Assembly (NCBI RefSeq): GCF_002285635.2
Contig: NZ_CP023049.2
Span: 1,302,001-1,366,000, forward strand
DNA: 64,000 bases
Source: Chryseobacterium piperi
GTDB taxonomy: Bacteria > Bacteroidota > Bacteroidia > Flavobacteriales > Weeksellaceae
Reading direction: 5' to 3'
Shown here: in pieces, positions 59,977-64,000 of the stretch
Layout of the letters: every line of letters begins with the position of its first letter
Position numbering within the stretch: position 1 is the stretch's first letter
The notes under the pieces: generated by a model
The model's input: only the letters and a program-made list of their open reading frames with translations
Database searches by the model: none
Told to the model about the DNA's origin: nothing
Program-made: the position numbers and the translations under genes

Positions 59977-60762
59977 ATGAAGAAAGCAGGAATTATTGGC
60001 TGTGGCTGGCTGGGCTCACGGATTGCAGAAGTACTTTCAAAACATTTTGAAATGTATACCACGATTACGAATCCGGATAAAATAGAGCAACTGGAATCTA
60101 AAGGGTTCCATCCTCGTCTTGCTAATTTCCCTGATTATTTATTGACTGAAAAGCACGCTCAATGGGATGTCATCAATAAGCTTGATATTCTGATCATCAC
60201 GATTCCTCTTTCAGGGAAAAGCTGTTGTGTCAGTTCATTATACAACAGAATCCAAAACTTACTTTCCTTTATAGGCGAATTTAACGGGCAGCTGTTTCTC
60301 ATGAGTTCGACGGGGGTGTATCCTGATCTTTCCAAAGAATTTTCTGAAGAAGATATGCCATCTGATCGTATTTCAGGTGAAAGAATGATCAAAGCAAAGT
60401 ATCCTCAGGTTAATGTTTTAAGGTTAGCCGGACTCATGGGTGACGACCGTTTTTTGAGCAAGTATAAGGTTTCCAACCTGAATTTCTTCGTTAATCATAT
60501 TCACTATATGGATGTCTGTTCAGTCATTAAAAAAATGATTGAAAAACAGGTTCATTCCAAAGTCTATAATGTAGTAGCTCCGATTCATCCTGTAAAATCA
60601 GAAGTGATCAGTATTCAAAAGAATGTTCCTCATTCAGAGGAACTTAATGCTGAGGGGAAAATAATTTTGTCTTCCAGACTTATTTCCGAGCTTAATTTTA
60701 CATTTATCCATGCAGATCCAAGGTATTTTCATCAGCTGAGCTCTACCGAAGGACATTCATAA
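59977..60762 (+). CDS. NAD(P)-binding protein, YeeZ/extended-SDR-like
   Basis: A 261-residue Rossmann protein. The N-terminal MKKAGIIGCGWLGSRIAEVL is a dinucleotide-binding site, LDILIITIPLSG follows, FLMSSTGVYPDL (about 108-119) is typical of YeeZ/GDP-sugar epimerase-like SDRs, and the C-terminus NVVAPIHPVKSEVISIQK is consistent. The catalytic YxxxK is not evident, so function is uncertain. Likely monocistronic. Confidence 0.8.
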   Translation: MKKAGIIGCGWLGSRIAEVLSKHFEMYTTITNPDKIEQLESKGFHPRLANFPDYLLTEKHAQWDVINKLDILIITIPLSGKSCCVSSLYNRIQNLLSFIGEFNGQLFLMSSTGVYPDLSKEFSEEDMPSDRISGERMIKAKYPQVNVLRLAGLMGDDRFLSKYKVSNLNFFVNHIHYMDVCSVIKKMIEKQVHSKVYNVVAPIHPVKSEVISIQKNVPHSEELNAEGKIILSSRLISELNFTFIHADPRYFHQLSSTEGHS

Positions 60763-60851
60763 TACAATAAACAGAGTATATAAATTTATGGTAGGAGTCT
60801 CTTCTCCCCAACAGAACAAAATACACCCAACCTAATCATAAACCCTATAGT

Positions 60852-63179
60852 ATGAATGATAATACCTCTATCTGGAAAAAAGTAAAAAATCAGCTCCAAC
60901 GTATAAAAACTTCGATTACCCCCGGCAAGCTAACGTTAATAGCGAGCGGTTATGGAATTCTGATCAGTGCTGTCATCTTTTTTATTGTGGTATCAGCCGA
61001 CAAATTCCTTCCTGAAATAGGTTTGGGCAATTTCATTTTATTCCTGATCCTTTCTTTTTTAGTGAGTTATGTTATCGGTTTTCTTATAGGTGGCCTGGCA
61101 GGTTTACTTGGTAAAACCCCACCCAATTTCAGATACGCGATAGGCTTCGTACTCTTCTTTTTCTTCTATTTTATTTTGCTTACCCCTACCTTCCGCTGGA
61201 TATTAACGGCCTTTATTATTATCTTCCCAGCTCTTACTTTTGGGGCATTATATTACTGGAAATCAAAATCTAAAGAACACTGGTCTTTAAGTCAAAAAAT
61301 TTTAACTGCACTTTCACTTGTAACCGGAGCTCTCGGTTTAGTTATAGGCGGTTATATCTATTTATATGCTGGGCAATCACAATCTGTTCTAAAGAATTAT
61401 AAGATGTCTGGTAGTCTCCCTGCTGCTATTGAAGCTTCCAACCCTGCCCTTCCGGGACAATATAAGGTTGCTTTTCTAAGCTATGGTTCAGGAAAAGATC
61501 AACACCGTGCCATCTATGGTAAAGACGTACGTATCAAAACACCATCTGTCGACGGTTCTATTCTTCTTAAGTCATGGGATGGGATTTCAGGTAAGCTGCG
61601 TACCCGATATTTCGGATTTGATAAAACACAACTTCCATTAAATGCCATGGTCTGGTATCCTGAAAATTTCCAGGGGCAAGCACCATTGGTCCTTATTGTG
61701 CATGGCAATCATTTGGCTCAGGACTGGTCGGAGGAAGGTTATGATTATCTGGGAAAACTTTTAGCCAGCAGAGGATATATTGTTGCATCGGTAGACGAAA
61801 ACTTTTTAAATACGAGCTTTACGGATCTGGATCAAAAAGGTTTTAAGGATGAAAACGGTACCAGAGGCTGGCTGATGCTGAAGCATCTTCAACTATGGCG
61901 TCAATGGAATAAAGATCCTTCCAATCCTTTTTTTAACCGGATCAATATGGATCAGATTGCTCTGATCGGACATTCACGAGGTGGAGAAGCCATGTCTCAT
62001 GCTGCTTTATTCAATAAACTACCCTATTTCCCGGACAATGCCAATGAAATTTTTGATTTCAACTTTAATATCAAGGCTTATGTAGCTATTGCACCGGTCG
62101 ACGGACAATACCAGCCTGCATCGATATTAGCTCCATTGGAAGATATCAATTATTTCGTCATACAAGGCGTACATGATATGGATATGCAATCTTACGGAGG
62201 ACTTGCCACTTACAAACGGATTAAGTATTCCCCCGACTATCAAGGTTTCAAAGCCGGTTTATATGTTCATCAGGCCAACCACGGCCAGTTCAATACTTCC
62301 TGGGGAAAGTATGACTCCAGCAGTCCCTACATTAACCAATTTAACATGACCAATCTGATGCCTGAAAATGAACAACAACAGATTGCCAAAGTATACATCA
62401 GTGCCTTTTTGGATGTCAATCTGAAAGGAGATATGAGATATAAACCTCTTTTTGTAGATTACCGTTATGGCCGTCAGTGGCTTCCGAAACATATTTATTT
62501 CAATCAGTTTGAAGACAGCCAAACTACTTTTATTGCACGTTATGAGGAAGATCTTAATCTATCTACCGCCACTTCGCAAGGGGTCACCATTAGTACTGAA
62601 AACCTCAGCCTCTGGAGAGAAGCACAGCAAAAACTGATGTGGAATAATCTTATTTCCAGGGCAGTATATATCGGATGGAACCATCAGGAAACCACTAATA
62701 AACCAGGCAGATATATATTTAATTTTGCAGAAAATACACATCCGGATTTAAAGGATCATGCATTGGCCTTTAATCTAGCGGAAAGTGACGAGCCTTCTGT
62801 AGCCGTAAAAAGGGGCATAAAAAAGAAGAAAGAGGAAAAAGAAAAAGCTCCAAAAAAAGACCAGGAGAAAAAGGCAATTGACTTCAGTATTGAAATTACA
62901 GACCAAAAAGGCACCCGTGCCCGGTTTCTTCTGAGTGAATGTGCCCCTTTGCAGCCTCAATTGAAAAAGAATTTAACCAAATTAAGCTTTTTCAATGATA
63001 ATGCAGATGCAGAAGCTATTCCGGATTTCTTTTATTTTGATTTCAATATGCTTCAAAAGAAATATCCACAACTAGACTTAGGTAGTCTAAAATCCATTTC
63101 CTTTATCTTTGACAAAAGTCCTGAAGGAGTAATCGTTTTAGATGATGTAAGTATTGTAAAACTTCCTGGTACCCGTTAA
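60852..63179 (+). CDS. Large membrane-anchored alpha/beta hydrolase
   Basis: A 775-residue protein. The first ~175 residues hold five membrane helices. An alpha/beta-hydrolase domain follows (about 250-560), with LVLIVHGNHLAQDW, the nucleophile elbow LIGHSRGGEAMSHA (about 372-385) and a plausible His in HQANHGQFN. After it comes a beta-rich C-terminal region with a Lys/Glu-rich insert (KKKKEEKEKAPKKDQEKK near residue 658). Substrate is unknown; a lipase/esterase or PHB-depolymerase-like role at the envelope is possible. Confidence 0.85.
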   Translation: MNDNTSIWKKVKNQLQRIKTSITPGKLTLIASGYGILISAVIFFIVVSADKFLPEIGLGNFILFLILSFLVSYVIGFLIGGLAGLLGKTPPNFRYAIGFVLFFFFYFILLTPTFRWILTAFIIIFPALTFGALYYWKSKSKEHWSLSQKILTALSLVTGALGLVIGGYIYLYAGQSQSVLKNYKMSGSLPAAIEASNPALPGQYKVAFLSYGSGKDQHRAIYGKDVRIKTPSVDGSILLKSWDGISGKLRTRYFGFDKTQLPLNAMVWYPENFQGQAPLVLIVHGNHLAQDWSEEGYDYLGKLLASRGYIVASVDENFLNTSFTDLDQKGFKDENGTRGWLMLKHLQLWRQWNKDPSNPFFNRINMDQIALIGHSRGGEAMSHAALFNKLPYFPDNANEIFDFNFNIKAYVAIAPVDGQYQPASILAPLEDINYFVIQGVHDMDMQSYGGLATYKRIKYSPDYQGFKAGLYVHQANHGQFNTSWGKYDSSSPYINQFNMTNLMPENEQQQIAKVYISAFLDVNLKGDMRYKPLFVDYRYGRQWLPKHIYFNQFEDSQTTFIARYEEDLNLSTATSQGVTISTENLSLWREAQQKLMWNNLISRAVYIGWNHQETTNKPGRYIFNFAENTHPDLKDHALAFNLAESDEPSVAVKRGIKKKKEEKEKAPKKDQEKKAIDFSIEITDQKGTRARFLLSECAPLQPQLKKNLTKLSFFNDNADAEAIPDFFYFDFNMLQKKYPQLDLGSLKSISFIFDKSPEGVIVLDDVSIVKLPGTR

Positions 63180-63240
63180 CTCACCATTTTTAAATACATG
63201 GATATAGATCCAAAAGGTGCTTTATTTAAAACAAACTGAT

Positions 63241-63873
63241 ATGATAAACAATAATGATAACAAGCTCTTCCTGGGAATGGTTGTATTTGATGGTTTTGAA
63301 TTACTGGATGCTTTCGGACCTCTTGAGATGTTTGGTTTACTAAAGGATACGGTAGAGATTTTGATCATAGGCCAACACCATGGAACAGTAAAGAGTAATG
63401 CAGGCCCTTCGGTAGTTATAGACCGCACTTTTGAAGAAATCGAAAAGCTGGATATTCTGATGGTACCTGGCGGAGGCGGAACCAGGCAAGAAGTCAACAA
63501 TCAACCTTTCTTAGATGCTTTAAAAAAATTAGGAGAACGGACACCGCATGTTGCTTCTATTTGTACAGGATCCGCAATTTTAGCTAAAACAGGATTAACA
63601 GATGACGTAAAGGCCACTACCAATAAACGGGCATATCAATGGGCTACAAGCCAAAGTGATCAGGTTTTATGGATTAAGGAGGCACGCTGGGTTGAAGACG
63701 GGAAATTTTTTACTTCATCAGGCGTTTCGGCAGGAACAGATATGGGATTAGCTCTTATAGAAAAGCTTTTTGGGCATGATGAAGCGATTAAAACGGCCAA
63801 TGCTGCGGAATACATATGGAATGAAAATCCCCATGATGATCCGTTTGCAAAGCTAAATGGTTTAGTAGACTGA
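63241..63873 (+). CDS. DJ-1/PfpI family protein
   Basis: The ATG at 63241 is chosen (MINNNDNKLFLGMVVFDGFE); the frame extends 8 codons to a GTG. The product is 210 residues. DJ-1/PfpI fold: GMVVFDGFELLDAFGPLEMF, LDILMVPGGGGTRQ, and VASICTGSAILAKTGLTD with the conserved Cys in an elbow. No protease role is proven; relatives act as isonitrile hydratases, chaperones or glyoxalases. Confidence 0.88.
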   Translation: MINNNDNKLFLGMVVFDGFELLDAFGPLEMFGLLKDTVEILIIGQHHGTVKSNAGPSVVIDRTFEEIEKLDILMVPGGGGTRQEVNNQPFLDALKKLGERTPHVASICTGSAILAKTGLTDDVKATTNKRAYQWATSQSDQVLWIKEARWVEDGKFFTSSGVSAGTDMGLALIEKLFGHDEAIKTANAAEYIWNENPHDDPFAKLNGLVD

Positions 63874-63938
63874 TACAAAGAAGCTTATCATTAAAAGAAT
63901 TGATATTCAAAATAAGATTGGATTACTTTCAACAAAAA

Positions 63939-64000
63939 TTATGTACTACACTTAAAATCAGGCTTTATCTCTCTTCCACCAGCAGGATAAAATAGTACAT
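63939..64000 (-). CDS. Possible C-terminal end of a gene running beyond the window
   Basis: A minus-strand frame open from the right window edge ends VLFYPAGGREIKPDFKCST and a stop. Its composition is protein-like, but only about 19 residues are visible. It would converge with the DJ-1 gene. Confidence 0.3.
   Translation of the reverse strand, partial: VLFYPAGGREIKPDFKCST

Overview
The window looks like chromosome from a Flavobacteriia member (Bacteroidota), most likely Chryseobacterium or a close relative. Supporting signs are the AT-rich base composition, recurrent Bacteroidota-type -7 promoter elements (TAnnTTTG) in place of TATAAT boxes, few Shine-Dalgarno sequences, a GldI-type lipoprotein isomerase, M43 and M28 secreted peptidases, a fused DAHP synthase/chorismate mutase, and intergenic repeats of a kind I associate with this group. 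I saw no tRNA, rRNA, CRISPR array or prophage.

Layout. 1-2143: edge-truncated alpha/beta hydrolase, AraC regulator and VOC protein. 2642-4707: two tandem M43 lipoprotein metalloproteases. 4776-7419: BI-1 membrane protein, small secreted protein and LuxC-like acyl-CoA reductase, divergent from a ferredoxin. 7540-10931: serC, serA and a DUF1015 gene (serine synthesis). 10988-15114: three tandem M28 peptidases, the first lacking key active-site residues. 15125-16665 and 41517-43057: two nearly identical IS1182-family insertion sequences in the same orientation. Between them is mostly housekeeping DNA: aspartyl protease, two PPIases (one GldI), ilvE, mnmD, Nudix, DUF4294, M42 peptidase, rpe, GH29 fucosidase, ndk, MFS pump with AraC regulator, rsgA, DAHP synthase/chorismate mutase, dnaX, an alpha-oxoamine synthase with TetR, SDR, and regulators. 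43108-48839: secreted and small unknown proteins, a Na+/H+ antiporter and an MFS pump. 49059-52697: alkaline phosphatase and a zinc-homeostasis group (split COG0523 GTPase, MerC-like protein, Fur/Zur regulator with two operator-like boxes). 52708-58542: a tightly packed operon egtD-egtB-ABC ATPase-fused permease/binding protein-PLP C-S lyase. 58841-64000: potassium channel, NAD-binding protein, large membrane alpha/beta hydrolase and a DJ-1/PfpI protein.

Most notable points: (1) the ergothioneine-type operon, which joins synthesis genes to an ABC importer with the fused permease/solute-binding architecture known for EgtU; (2) dnaX is broken exactly at a run of ten A, so that tau needs a -1 shift or transcriptional slippage, with a foldable three-way structure just downstream; (3) a sigma-54-like promoter followed by a roughly 66-nt RNA that contains a 9-codon ORF and a UUCG terminator, in a gene-free gap; (4) four intergenic regions built of degenerate repeats with a 7-base period, often as inverted halves; (5) a probable M28 pseudoenzyme; (6) IS ends that resemble host intrinsic terminators.

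All calls come from reading the sequence. No database search, structure prediction or alignment program was run.
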